A stretch of 64,000 bases of DNA, taken from NCBI RefSeq assembly GCF_002807055.1, contig NZ_NIXN01000002.1, forward strand, positions 310,001-374,000, given 5' to 3'. Positions within the stretch are counted from its first letter, which is position 1. The number at the start of each line of letters is the position of its first letter. Position numbers and translations under genes: made by a program. Positions 9,197 to 17,099 of this stretch are shown here, piece by piece. This DNA is from Confluentibacter citreus (lineage in GTDB: Bacteria; Bacteroidota; Bacteroidia; Flavobacteriales; Flavobacteriaceae). The notes under the pieces were generated by a model. It searched no databases. It saw nothing but the letters and a program-made list of their open reading frames with translations, and was not told the DNA's origin.

Positions 9197-9850
9197 TTAA
9201 GACTCATAAAAATTTTTTACAATATCTTCATAACTTCTCATGCTCTTTTTAGCCCAATCAAAACGTTTTTCAAGAATTTCGTTTTCTGATAGTTGCCAAT
9301 TAATATTTGACTGCCTTAATTTGGAAGTCACCTGTTGCAAAATAATAGCTGCAGATACTGAAATATTTAAACTTTCCGTAAACCCTACCATGGGGATTTT
9401 TAAAAAACAGTCGGCTACTTTCAATACTTCTTGAGAAAGTCCTTCTACTTCCCTTCCAAAGAAAAAACAGGACTTTTTAGAAATATCAAACTCATGCAGT
9501 TCACAATCATTGGTATGCGGCGTGGTGGCTACAATTTGATAGCCTTTTTGTTTCATGTTTGCAATACAATCGGCAACCGAATGAAACCGATTCACATCCA
9601 CCCACTTTTGTGCGCCCATGGCAATTTCCCTATCAATACGTTTGGTATTGCGCTCTTCTATGATTTGTACTTCTTGAATGCCAAAGACATCACAAGTACG
9701 AATTACGGCACTGGTATTATGCAATTGATACACATCTTCTGTAGCTACCGTAAAATGATTGGTACGCTGTGAGAGCACTTTTTTAAATTTTTCCTTACGG
9801 GAATCGGTTAAATAGGTTTCTAAATGTTCTAAAAGTTTTATGTCAATCAT
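9197..9850 (-). CDS. trmH: tRNA (guanosine-2'-O-)-methyltransferase, SpoU family (TrmH-like)
   Basis: A 217-residue SPOUT methyltransferase. The three SpoU motifs are present: HNTSAVIRTCDVFGI (motif 1 with the catalytic Arg), FFGREVEGLS (motif 2) and IPMVGFTESLNISVSAA (motif 3), which form the trefoil knot binding S-adenosylmethionine. The length and N terminus fit TrmH, which methylates G18 of tRNA. It is transcribed away from the sirtuin gene; a palindromic repeat lies between them. The TrmH assignment rather than another SpoU member is by overall resemblance. Confidence 0.85.
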   Translation of the reverse strand: MIDIKLLEHLETYLTDSRKEKFKKVLSQRTNHFTVATEDVYQLHNTSAVIRTCDVFGIQEVQIIEERNTKRIDREIAMGAQKWVDVNRFHSVADCIANMKQKGYQIVATTPHTNDCELHEFDISKKSCFFFGREVEGLSQEVLKVADCFLKIPMVGFTESLNISVSAAIILQQVTSKLRQSNINWQLSENEILEKRFDWAKKSMRSYEDIVKNFYES

Positions 9851-9854
9851 ATGT

Positions 9855-9862
9855 CAAAATTA
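9855..9862 (-). promoter_or_regulatory. Candidate -7 element of trmH
   Basis: Minus strand TAATTTTG matches TAnnTTTG and ends four bases before the trmH ATG. A transcript from it would start in or beside the start codon. No good -33 partner is seen, so it is only suggestive. Confidence 0.3.
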
Positions 9863-9873
9863 ATAAAGTTTTT

Positions 9874-9977
9874 GTCATTACACGGAATCCCGATAGTTAT
9901 CGGGAGACCGAAGTAATCTCGTGAATGAAAAGAACAGAAAACAAACAGATTGCTTCGTCGTGCCTCCTCGCAATGAC
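9874..9977. repeat. Palindromic intergenic repeat with nested hairpin
   Basis: The outer arms GTCATTAC (9874-9881) and GCAATGAC (9970-9977) are complementary with one mismatch. The inner arms CGAAGTAATCT (9909-9919) and AGATTGCTTCG (9947-9957) also pair with one mismatch. Inside the left half is a perfect hairpin TCCCGATA-GT-TATCGGGA (9888-9905). The element fills the trmH-sirtuin gap and would be read through if the sirtuin start at 9921 were used, which argues for the later start. It has no coding capacity and resembles a small non-autonomous dispersed element. Confidence 0.7.
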
Positions 9978-9998
9978 AGAATGTATTATATTTATATT

Positions 9999-10688
9999 AT
10001 GAAAAAACATCTAGTCATACTAACTGGAGCTGGCATAAGTGCTGAAAGTGGTATTAAAACCTTTAGAGATGCTGATGGTTTATGGGAAGGGCACGATGTT
10101 ATGGACGTGGCTACTCCCGAAGGTTTTGAAAGAAACCCAGAGTTGGTTTTAAATTTCTACAACCAACGCAGAAGGCAATTATTTGAAGTAAATCCTAATC
10201 AAGCCCACATCGATTTAGCTAATTTTGAAAGTGATTATAAAGTATCCATCATCACCCAAAATGTTGATGATTTGCATGAGCGTGCTGGAAGTACCCATGT
10301 GATTCATTTACACGGTGAACTACTTAAAGTACGAAGCACTTTTGATACCAATGATATTTTAGAATGGAAAAACGATGTGCTTTTAGGTGATGTTTGTAAA
10401 AAAGGGCATCAATTACGTCCGCATATTGTATGGTTTGGTGAAGACGTACCTATGATTGACCATGCCATGCGCATATGCGAAACAGCAGATATTTTAATTA
10501 TAATTGGCACCTCCATGCAAGTATATCCTGCGGCAGGTTTGATGCATTATGTACCAGCAAATACACCCATTTTTTACATAGACCCAAAACCCGCCTTAAG
10601 TAGCAGACAAAACCTAACTGTTATTGCTGAAATAGCAACCATTGGCGTTTCAAAACTTAAGGATTTAATTAAAAAACGGGCTATCTAA
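9999..10688 (+). CDS. NAD-dependent protein deacylase (sirtuin, SIRT5/CobB type)
   Basis: A 229-residue sirtuin from the ATG at 9999; a longer frame from 9921 is read from the palindromic repeat and is rejected. NAD-binding residues lie in ILTGAGISAESGIKTFRD, the TQNVDDLH segment (86-93) and the catalytic His105 in HLHGE. Tyr54 and Arg57 (FYNQR) match the YxxR pair that lets SIRT5/CobB-type enzymes take succinyl and malonyl lysine. The zinc ribbon is degenerate: only Cys133 is left in the region that normally holds four cysteines. The last 8 bp overlap the stop end of the convergent T9SS gene. Confidence 0.9.
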   Translation: MKKHLVILTGAGISAESGIKTFRDADGLWEGHDVMDVATPEGFERNPELVLNFYNQRRRQLFEVNPNQAHIDLANFESDYKVSIITQNVDDLHERAGSTHVIHLHGELLKVRSTFDTNDILEWKNDVLLGDVCKKGHQLRPHIVWFGEDVPMIDHAMRICETADILIIIGTSMQVYPAAGLMHYVPANTPIFYIDPKPALSSRQNLTVIAEIATIGVSKLKDLIKKRAI

Positions 10689-13600
10689 TCAAACTAAAAT
10701 GGCCTCTATAGGTTTTTTTGTTTCCATTTACATCATACAAATCTACCATGAACCAATAGTCCGTCGCACTTAGCTGTTGTCCATTAAACGTGCCATTCCA
10801 ACCCGCTCCCCTCGGATTTAATTCCTTGATTAACTTGCCGTAGCGGTCAAAAATTAAAATCTTGGAATCTTGGGTAAACAAATCACTCAAGCCTTCGAGG
10901 TTCCATGTATCATTATAGCCATCATCATTTGGTGTGAAATACTTGGGAAATCCTAGCACAAAAACTTCCAAGCTTGCAATACCACAACCTTTTTTATCCT
11001 GTACATAAATGGTATGTACCCCTGCTCCAACATTATTAAAAACAGGTTGGTCTTGGTAAGGGCCTGAACTATCATCTAACGAAAATTCGTAATCCCCTAT
11101 ACCAAGATTAGTGGTGTCAATGGTTATGGAATTATTATCCGAAACGTCCACAATGGTAACATCATCTAAAGTAATATTGGCGATAGCAGACTCAACAACA
11201 GGAAACACAACAGGAAAAGATTCACAACCAAAACTTGATGTGGCAATAACGGTATATGTACCTGGCTCACTTAATGTAACCGTTGGCATTTCACCCACAA
11301 TGATACCATTGGCATCGGTCCACTCATAAGTGTAAGCCCCTTGTGGATTAAATGTGGATAAGGTTATGGGGGTATTATCAAAACAATAGACCTCGGACTG
11401 TTCTACCTCAAATTCTGGACGCGGATAAACCGTTAGGGTTAAATGCGGTCCAATACCAAAACAATCCCCATTATCTTCACTTTCTACCCTAACATATAAT
11501 ACTTGCGAAAAAGGTACTTCACTTACATAATTGGTTTGGTTTGTAATTTCATTGAGTTCCAATTGGGCATCGTTTAAATTTCTGTAATAATGCACCGTTA
11601 GATTTTGTACTCCCGGAAATTCATCTATAAAGCCTTGCGACGCCACTGTTAAATCAAATTCATGCAATCCGTCAATTACAGCATCATCATCACAGGAATC
11701 TAATTCCTGCATATAATCATCATCCAATGAAGTGGTAGAAACCTCTAAATTTATTGTAGAAACCCTGTAGCATCCATTAGCATTTTCTACACGGGCATAA
11801 ACAATGTTTGCTGTTGCATTGTTAAAAGGTACTGGGCTTATGGCATTCTCTCCAGCTTCTGCTTCAAGATAAGTAAGATAATAGGTAAAATCCAAATTCA
11901 CTGAGTTGCCATTGGTGATGATATCATTAGCTTCATTTAAATTAAAATCAGTGAAGCCATTTGGATTGTCATCTTCGTCACAGTTTCTAAATATGACTGA
12001 CGATTGTATAACAGGCAATGCATCCACTGAAATCGAAAAAGACGTATCGGTATAACAAGTTGTATCTAGATTATTATTCATTCTCGCATAAATAACCTGA
12101 TTGTTCTGAACCGTATTTACAAAAGTGCTTGGATTTAAGATTTGATTGGTATAAGCGGCATCTAAAAAGTAATTTACTTGAAAATCGGAAGCAGCATTCC
12201 CATTCAGTAAAATAGATTCATGTGATGTTAAATCAAATTCAGTAAAGCCATTCGTGTCATCGCCATCCAAATCGGTATCACAAGCCCTAAGTGTTGGTAT
12301 CTCTGAACTTTGTAATGGGATCACTGTATCATAAATAATGACATCAACTGCCATTCTTGAATTACTTTCACAATCTAATTCGGTTTGGGTGGCGTAATAG
12401 GTTTTGGATGTCAACACTCCTGAAAGATTCAATGGTGCTCCTCCAGTTACAACATCATACCATAAAATATCGGTTCCTATGACTGCTAAACTATTCACGG
12501 TGGCATTGTCTTTATCACAAAACGTTTGCAACGAATTTCCTGTAGGAATTGCTGTTTTTTGAACCGTCACAGTAACAGCAGACCTATTAATTGTTGTACA
12601 GCCATTTAATGTAGCGTCTACATAAAATGTTGTTGTATTGGTGACCAAAGGCGTAGTAAATGCATTTCCTGAGCCCACCTCAGTTCCTCCTATTAATGAA
12701 TCATACCAAGTTATAGTCCCCATATCTGCCGTAGCCCTTAAAATAGCTGTACCACTATCACATACTTGCTCATCTGTTGTAGAAGTAATGCTAGGAATTG
12801 GATTGATCCTGGCAGTTACCGGTACTCGAATTCCTTCTGTACAACCATTGTAAAAAGCCATAACATAGTATGTTGTCGTAGTATTGATATTAGGTTCAAA
12901 TGTATTTCCTGAATGTATAGAAGAACCTCCACTTGCGGAATTGAACCATTCAACAGTACCTATGGATGCTTGCGCCTCTAAAGTTAATATCCCGGCTCCA
13001 CATCTAGTGGCCCCAGTAGTTAGTGTGATGGAGGGTATTGTAATTTTTGTACTTGCCGATATATTAACCTCCGGATCACCAGCCATACCACCATACTCCA
13101 CAATATAGCCTTGCGGAAAATAATTGCCTACACCTCCTATATTGGGCAAATCGTTCCAAGTACCTGGGGTACCAACACCAAAAGTGACATGTACATAATC
13201 TTCATCTCCACCAAATTGATTTGGTTCGTTATTATTCCAATTTGCATAATTTGGCGTGGTGCCATTTGCTAAACCGTTCCAAAAAATCGTTCCTGCTTCA
13301 GGCCCTGTGACCCATTTCCATACACCTTCCGTTTCTTCATCGGTTCCTCCTAACCAACCCGCTCCACCAGCCTGTTCTCCCGAGAGCTGAGCTTCTTCAG
13401 GACTTGAAATAGTTGCTAAGTAACCCTGTAAACCAAAATAAGTTCTATTAGCAGCAGCGATTCTTGCATCAGACCAGGTAATCCCTGGACTCGAAACATA
13501 TTCGTAATAATGCCCCGTGGATGGCAAATAATTGGCGTCACCTATAGTAAAAGAAAAAAACTTTTCACCTGAAATATTCGAATTAAGACTTTCATATAAA

Positions 13601-13953
13601 ACATCATTTACTGCCGCTATCAAATCTGTATAAAGCATTTCGGCACCTCCCACACCTGTAAATCTTAATTTGCCTTCGTTGGGATTCCAAGAAGTCACAA
13701 TATTTGGATGGGACCCTATCAATGATAATCTATCTATTCCATTAATATATCCCGTTGAAATTTGAATACTAAATGTTTCAATCTCTAAATCATCTGGATC
13801 AATAATATCAAAATCCGTTACTATAGGTATTTGGGTTAAGGGACAATAATATTGGTCCCCCACAGCATTAATAGTTGGTGGTATATTTTGAGATATCCCG
13901 TATTGAAAACAAACAAAACAAAAAAGCAATACCGAAACACCAAATCTGCTCAT
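10681..13953 (-). CDS. Large T9SS-exported adhesin-like protein with C-type lectin, Ig-like modules and type B sorting domain
   Basis: A 1090-residue secreted protein with a signal peptide (to about residue 21, ISQ). An N-terminal beta domain (about 22-145) is followed by a C-type lectin-like domain (about 150-295, with GHYYEYVSS, LATISSPEEAQ, GGTDEETEGVWKW, NWNNNEPNQFGGDEDYVH and YIVEYGG). Next come at least two Ig-like modules of the kind TRCGAGILTLEA...TTTTYYV and several domains with paired acidic D/N repeats (CDTDLDGDDTNGF, CDEDDNPNGF). The end (about 1003-1090) is the CHU_C/type B sorting domain: FPKYFTPNDDGYNDTWN ... KILIFDRYGKLI ... GWNGTFNGQQLSATDYWF. It is exported by type IX secretion and probably binds glycans outside the cell. 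Confidence 0.88.
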   Translation of the reverse strand: MSRFGVSVLLFCFVCFQYGISQNIPPTINAVGDQYYCPLTQIPIVTDFDIIDPDDLEIETFSIQISTGYINGIDRLSLIGSHPNIVTSWNPNEGKLRFTGVGGAEMLYTDLIAAVNDVLYESLNSNISGEKFFSFTIGDANYLPSTGHYYEYVSSPGITWSDARIAAANRTYFGLQGYLATISSPEEAQLSGEQAGGAGWLGGTDEETEGVWKWVTGPEAGTIFWNGLANGTTPNYANWNNNEPNQFGGDEDYVHVTFGVGTPGTWNDLPNIGGVGNYFPQGYIVEYGGMAGDPEVNISASTKITIPSITLTTGATRCGAGILTLEAQASIGTVEWFNSASGGSSIHSGNTFEPNINTTTTYYVMAFYNGCTEGIRVPVTARINPIPSITSTTDEQVCDSGTAILRATADMGTITWYDSLIGGTEVGSGNAFTTPLVTNTTTFYVDATLNGCTTINRSAVTVTVQKTAIPTGNSLQTFCDKDNATVNSLAVIGTDILWYDVVTGGAPLNLSGVLTSKTYYATQTELDCESNSRMAVDVIIYDTVIPLQSSEIPTLRACDTDLDGDDTNGFTEFDLTSHESILLNGNAASDFQVNYFLDAAYTNQILNPSTFVNTVQNNQVIYARMNNNLDTTCYTDTSFSISVDALPVIQSSVIFRNCDEDDNPNGFTDFNLNEANDIITNGNSVNLDFTYYLTYLEAEAGENAISPVPFNNATANIVYARVENANGCYRVSTINLEVSTTSLDDDYMQELDSCDDDAVIDGLHEFDLTVASQGFIDEFPGVQNLTVHYYRNLNDAQLELNEITNQTNYVSEVPFSQVLYVRVESEDNGDCFGIGPHLTLTVYPRPEFEVEQSEVYCFDNTPITLSTFNPQGAYTYEWTDANGIIVGEMPTVTLSEPGTYTVIATSSFGCESFPVVFPVVESAIANITLDDVTIVDVSDNNSITIDTTNLGIGDYEFSLDDSSGPYQDQPVFNNVGAGVHTIYVQDKKGCGIASLEVFVLGFPKYFTPNDDGYNDTWNLEGLSDLFTQDSKILIFDRYGKLIKELNPRGAGWNGTFNGQQLSATDYWFMVDLYDVNGNKKTYRGHFSLIR

Positions 13954-14285
13954 CAGAATTATAACTTATTTAGAAGTTGAATTGCTAAAAATAGGAAAAT
14001 AATTTAGTTATCAAACAGCTAATCGACTAAATAGACCTTAAGCTCGAGTAACGCTTTGTTATATCTACCAAAACTAAAAAATATCATATTTTAACGATTA
14101 CTTTAAGCCAAAAAATCAATAAAAAACTCAAAGTCATATTTAATAATTTTATAGACTATTTTTTATTGCAACAGCAAATTTGAGTGACAATTAATAAATA
14201 TAATTTAACATCTTTCATATTAAAATAAGCTACTTTTGATAAAACCTCTATTACTAACCCTCAGGTTTTATGACACTTTAGCATT
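13954..14285. other. 332-bp divergent intergenic region
   Basis: This very AT-rich stretch lies between the divergently transcribed T9SS adhesin and transglutaminase genes and must hold both promoters. On the plus strand TACTTTTG at 14231-14238 fits the TAnnTTTG -7 box about 48 bp before the transglutaminase ATG; the sequence 19 bp upstream is a poor -33 match. I see no small ORF, RNA structure or repeat of note. Confidence 0.5.
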
Positions 14286-15080
14286 ATGTGGTTAAAAGTA
14301 AGTTGCGAATTGGTATTTGATATTGAAATACCCACCCCTTTTATCTTAATGTTACGCCCAAGAAGCGGTGCCCAGCAATGGGTAGCACGAGAAATTTACA
14401 AGATAGAACCTAATCTACAAGCCTATGAATATACGGACACCTTTGGCAATTTATGTCAACGGATTTTAGCTCCATCAGGAGAGTTTAAAATTTACACCGA
14501 AGCCGATGTAAAAACAGCTGAGTTTATTGACGTTGACCCCGGTGCACCTTTTGTAGATATTCAGAATTTGCCTGACGCGATGTTGAATTATTTATTACCA
14601 AGCCGCTATTGTGAATCAGATCGGTTTAGTGATTTGGCAAATAATATAACAGCCGACAAATTACCTGGTTATGACCAAGTAGCTGCCATAGAATCTTGGT
14701 TACGAGACACCATAAGCTATATACCTGGCAGTAGTGACTATCCCATTTCGGCCATAGAAGTTAATTATAGACAATCGGGCGTTTGCAGGGATTTAGCCCA
14801 TTTGGGTATTGCCTTGTGCCGTAGTTTAAGTATCCCAGCGCGTTTGGTCGTGGGCTATTTGCACAATTTAAAACCGATGGACATGCACGCTTGGTTTGAA
14901 GCCTTTGTTGGCGGACGCTGGTATGTTTTTGATGCCACACAAACCGAACAAAAAGGCGGTTATGTATCAGTAGGTTATGGACGAGATGCTGCCGATGTAC
15001 CTATGTTTAACCAATTTGGACCTTCCGTGTTTCCTATAAAACAAATCATATCTGTTGAAGAATTTGAAAATGGGAAGTAA
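14286..15080 (+). CDS. Transglutaminase-like cysteine peptidase family protein
   Basis: A 264-residue cytosolic protein (no signal peptide). An N-terminal beta domain (about 1-110, like the bacterial transglutaminase N domain) precedes a transglutaminase core. The catalytic triad is Cys167 (QSGVCRDLAH), His201 (MDMHAWFEAF) and Asp216 (WYVFDAT). Prokaryotic members are usually peptidases or amidases rather than cross-linkers. The gene stands alone, with the large T9SS gene diverging upstream. Its substrate cannot be inferred. Confidence 0.88.
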   Translation: MWLKVSCELVFDIEIPTPFILMLRPRSGAQQWVAREIYKIEPNLQAYEYTDTFGNLCQRILAPSGEFKIYTEADVKTAEFIDVDPGAPFVDIQNLPDAMLNYLLPSRYCESDRFSDLANNITADKLPGYDQVAAIESWLRDTISYIPGSSDYPISAIEVNYRQSGVCRDLAHLGIALCRSLSIPARLVVGYLHNLKPMDMHAWFEAFVGGRWYVFDATQTEQKGGYVSVGYGRDAADVPMFNQFGPSVFPIKQIISVEEFENGK

Positions 15081-15085
15081 ATATT

Positions 15086-15124
15086 CATCTGCCACGAATT
15101 ACACAAATTAGCTCGAATTAATTT
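15086..15124. repeat. ACGAATTA-type low-complexity intergenic repeat
   Basis: The stretch has the words GCCACGAATTACACAA and CTCGAATTAATT, of the ACGAATT type found again as tandem words at 23530-23577 and 33339-33406. It lies directly after the transglutaminase gene and before the AraC remnant. Confidence 0.4.
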
Positions 15125-15136
15125 AGGTGAAAATCG

Positions 15137-15265
15137 TCAATCTTTTAAGAATGAATTTCTTGTAAGAAAAACTTTGTATGCATTTTCCAAGGCATTCTCC
15201 GACACTACAAAATACTTGATGTAGGGTTTTAATGGGTCGGTTGGAAAATACGTGTCGAATTTCAT
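15137..15265 (-). pseudogene. Fragment of an AraC-family regulator (N-terminal part only)
   Basis: A 42-codon ORF on the minus strand, too short to be noticed by length. It begins MKFDTYFPTDPLKPYIKYF and continues VVSENALENAYKVF, which closely resembles the first 35 or so residues of flavobacterial AraC/XylS-type regulators (the start of the sensing domain, normally continuing with a PDTG segment). After residue 33 the resemblance stops and a stop codon follows. The helix-turn-helix half is not in the window. This is probably what is left of a regulator cut by deletion or insertion. The recognition is from memory of the family, so moderate confidence. Confidence 0.5.
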
Positions 15266-15280
15266 TTTATTGGTTATTGG

Positions 15281-15296
15281 AAATGTGTACACATTT
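15281..15296. promoter_or_regulatory. Perfect 16-bp palindrome, possible operator
   Basis: AAATGTGTACACATTT is a perfect 16-bp palindrome 15 bp upstream of the AraC-fragment ATG. Its place and symmetry suit a dimeric regulator binding site. No gene that would clearly use it remains intact. Confidence 0.35.
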
Positions 15297-15346
15297 CTTT
15301 TTAATACCCACTAAAGTAGACATCAAAATAATTAAAAACAGTATTT

Positions 15347-16996
15347 CTATTTGTTAATATATTCTATTGCTTTTTCAAGGACTTCATCTTTTCCGTCAAT
15401 AATTCCTTGAATTGTTGGTTTAATTTCAACATCAATTTTTACGCCTTTCCTTTGTGTTTCTGTATTGTCGGGATAAAATATTCCAATTCCGCTAATTGCC
15501 GTTTTATATCCGCCTACCATTTCTATCCTGCTCACATTTCCGTCTGCTCCTGAACTCTGACTTCCAATTGTTGTAACGTTGTCTCCAGTTTGCAAGCACA
15601 TTGCTGTAAATTCAGCATGACTTTGAGATTTTTCATTAACTAATAAAACGACTTTGCCTCTATATTTTAATTCGCCATTTTTTCCACATTGGTTTCCATC
15701 TCTCCAAATGAATTTTCCTGGATAATCCAAATCAGGATATGTTACTTTATAAAAACCATTTCTTGTTGAAGTAATATGATTTGCTATTGAATACAGTGTT
15801 CCATTAGGATAATTCCTTATGTCAAATATTATGGCTTTAGTATCTTTAAGATTTTCCATAATATCGGGAACTTCTTTTATTTTTATTGTTCCCATATTTA
15901 CATATCCAATATTACCATCGAGGATTTTATATTTTTCAGCTTTGGTTTCTAATTTGTAATTAAAATCTTTAAACAAATAGCGCTTTATTGATTTAACATA
16001 AGTTTTGTTATTTCTAATAAACTCAATTTCAACGGAGTCAGACGAGCCATTAAAAATTGAATAAAATGCACTCGCTTTTTTCCTAGAAATGTTCGATGCA
16101 TTTATGTACTTTTCTTTTTGCTCAAATATGGTTCCAACTTCTTGATTGTTAACTTTTGTAATGACATCACCAATTTTTAAATCATCTATTTTTGCTAATG
16201 AATCGTTATAGAAACCAGTTATTATAGCTTTGCTATCTAATAAATTAAATTGTGCAGGAATCCAATAATATCCAAAAAATATATTTGTTTTATCAGTTGC
16301 AAAACCACCATGGCTGTCATCAATACTTACAACCAATTCAAGCATCGCAAGATGATAATCTATTTCGTCTTTCGGATGCAAAAATTTAGGGATCATTTCA
16401 TTTAGCACTTCATTCCAACTAATGTCAGTTTGGTATTTGTAAGGAAAAAAGTATTCAACAATATTCCAATAGCGAAATATTGCAAGTAGTCTCAAATTTT
16501 CGTTATTCCAATCAAAATCCTTATATTCAATTTCATTTGTAATATCAACATTACCAACATTTTTGTGAAGTACTGAAACATAATATTTTTTACCTTGATG
16601 CCTGTTTTCTTCTATAAATTTTAGCTTTTCAGACAATTCTTGTGTAAATAAATTGTGATTATTTATCCAGCCTAAATCGAAGTTTTTGTTGAAAAATTCA
16701 AGTTTGTTAGTGTCATTACACTTTTTGCATTTTTCTATTTTCCCAAGTTTGTCAATCCATTCGATATAAATTTGAGAAAGTTGCTCTTTGTTCTCACTCT
16801 TTTTTATTTCTGGTAGAATTTTGAAAAGTTCTTCGTCCCAATTGTATTTTCCATGAGCAACTTCAGGATGATAATATTTTAAGAAGCCCCAAATTTTTGC
16901 TGTTGTTGCTAGTTTTTCAGTTTCGGTAAGTTTGTTTTGTGAAAATAAACTATTCCCACAAGTGAATATTACAAGAATCAATATTGCTTTTTTCAT
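15347..16996 (-). CDS. S41-family peptidase
   Basis: A 549-residue secreted protein from the ATG at 16996 (signal MKKAILILVIFTCGNSLFSQ). A frame open to 17086 reads through a half copy of the TCCCGATA palindrome and is not used. A helical N-terminal domain (YHPEVAHGKYNWDEELF) and a PDZ-like segment (LKIGDVITKVNNQEVGTIF) precede the S41 catalytic core. That core has IIFDIRNYPNGT, then LLVNEKSQSHAEFTA with the candidate nucleophile Ser near 458, then GSQSSGADGNVS. The protein resembles others annotated as S41 peptidases with a long N-terminal extension. It lies next to the AraC remnant, possibly an accessory spot. Confidence 0.82.
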   Translation of the reverse strand: MKKAILILVIFTCGNSLFSQNKLTETEKLATTAKIWGFLKYYHPEVAHGKYNWDEELFKILPEIKKSENKEQLSQIYIEWIDKLGKIEKCKKCNDTNKLEFFNKNFDLGWINNHNLFTQELSEKLKFIEENRHQGKKYYVSVLHKNVGNVDITNEIEYKDFDWNNENLRLLAIFRYWNIVEYFFPYKYQTDISWNEVLNEMIPKFLHPKDEIDYHLAMLELVVSIDDSHGGFATDKTNIFFGYYWIPAQFNLLDSKAIITGFYNDSLAKIDDLKIGDVITKVNNQEVGTIFEQKEKYINASNISRKKASAFYSIFNGSSDSVEIEFIRNNKTYVKSIKRYLFKDFNYKLETKAEKYKILDGNIGYVNMGTIKIKEVPDIMENLKDTKAIIFDIRNYPNGTLYSIANHITSTRNGFYKVTYPDLDYPGKFIWRDGNQCGKNGELKYRGKVVLLVNEKSQSHAEFTAMCLQTGDNVTTIGSQSSGADGNVSRIEMVGGYKTAISGIGIFYPDNTETQRKGVKIDVEIKPTIQGIIDGKDEVLEKAIEYINK

Positions 16997-17099
16997 ATTT
17001 GTTGCCAACTCTGATGATTTATATTTCATATCAATCCCGATAGTATAAGGACGAACGAATCTATCATTTTTTTCAGACAAATACAACTAAGAAAAAAAC

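Noticed and set aside
9921-9998. N-terminal extension of the sirtuin
   Set aside because: It is translated from a palindromic repeat, and the family start is at 9999.
16997-17086. Extended N terminus of the S41 protease
   Set aside because: The added 30 codons cross a half copy of the TCCCGATA palindrome and precede a normal signal peptide.
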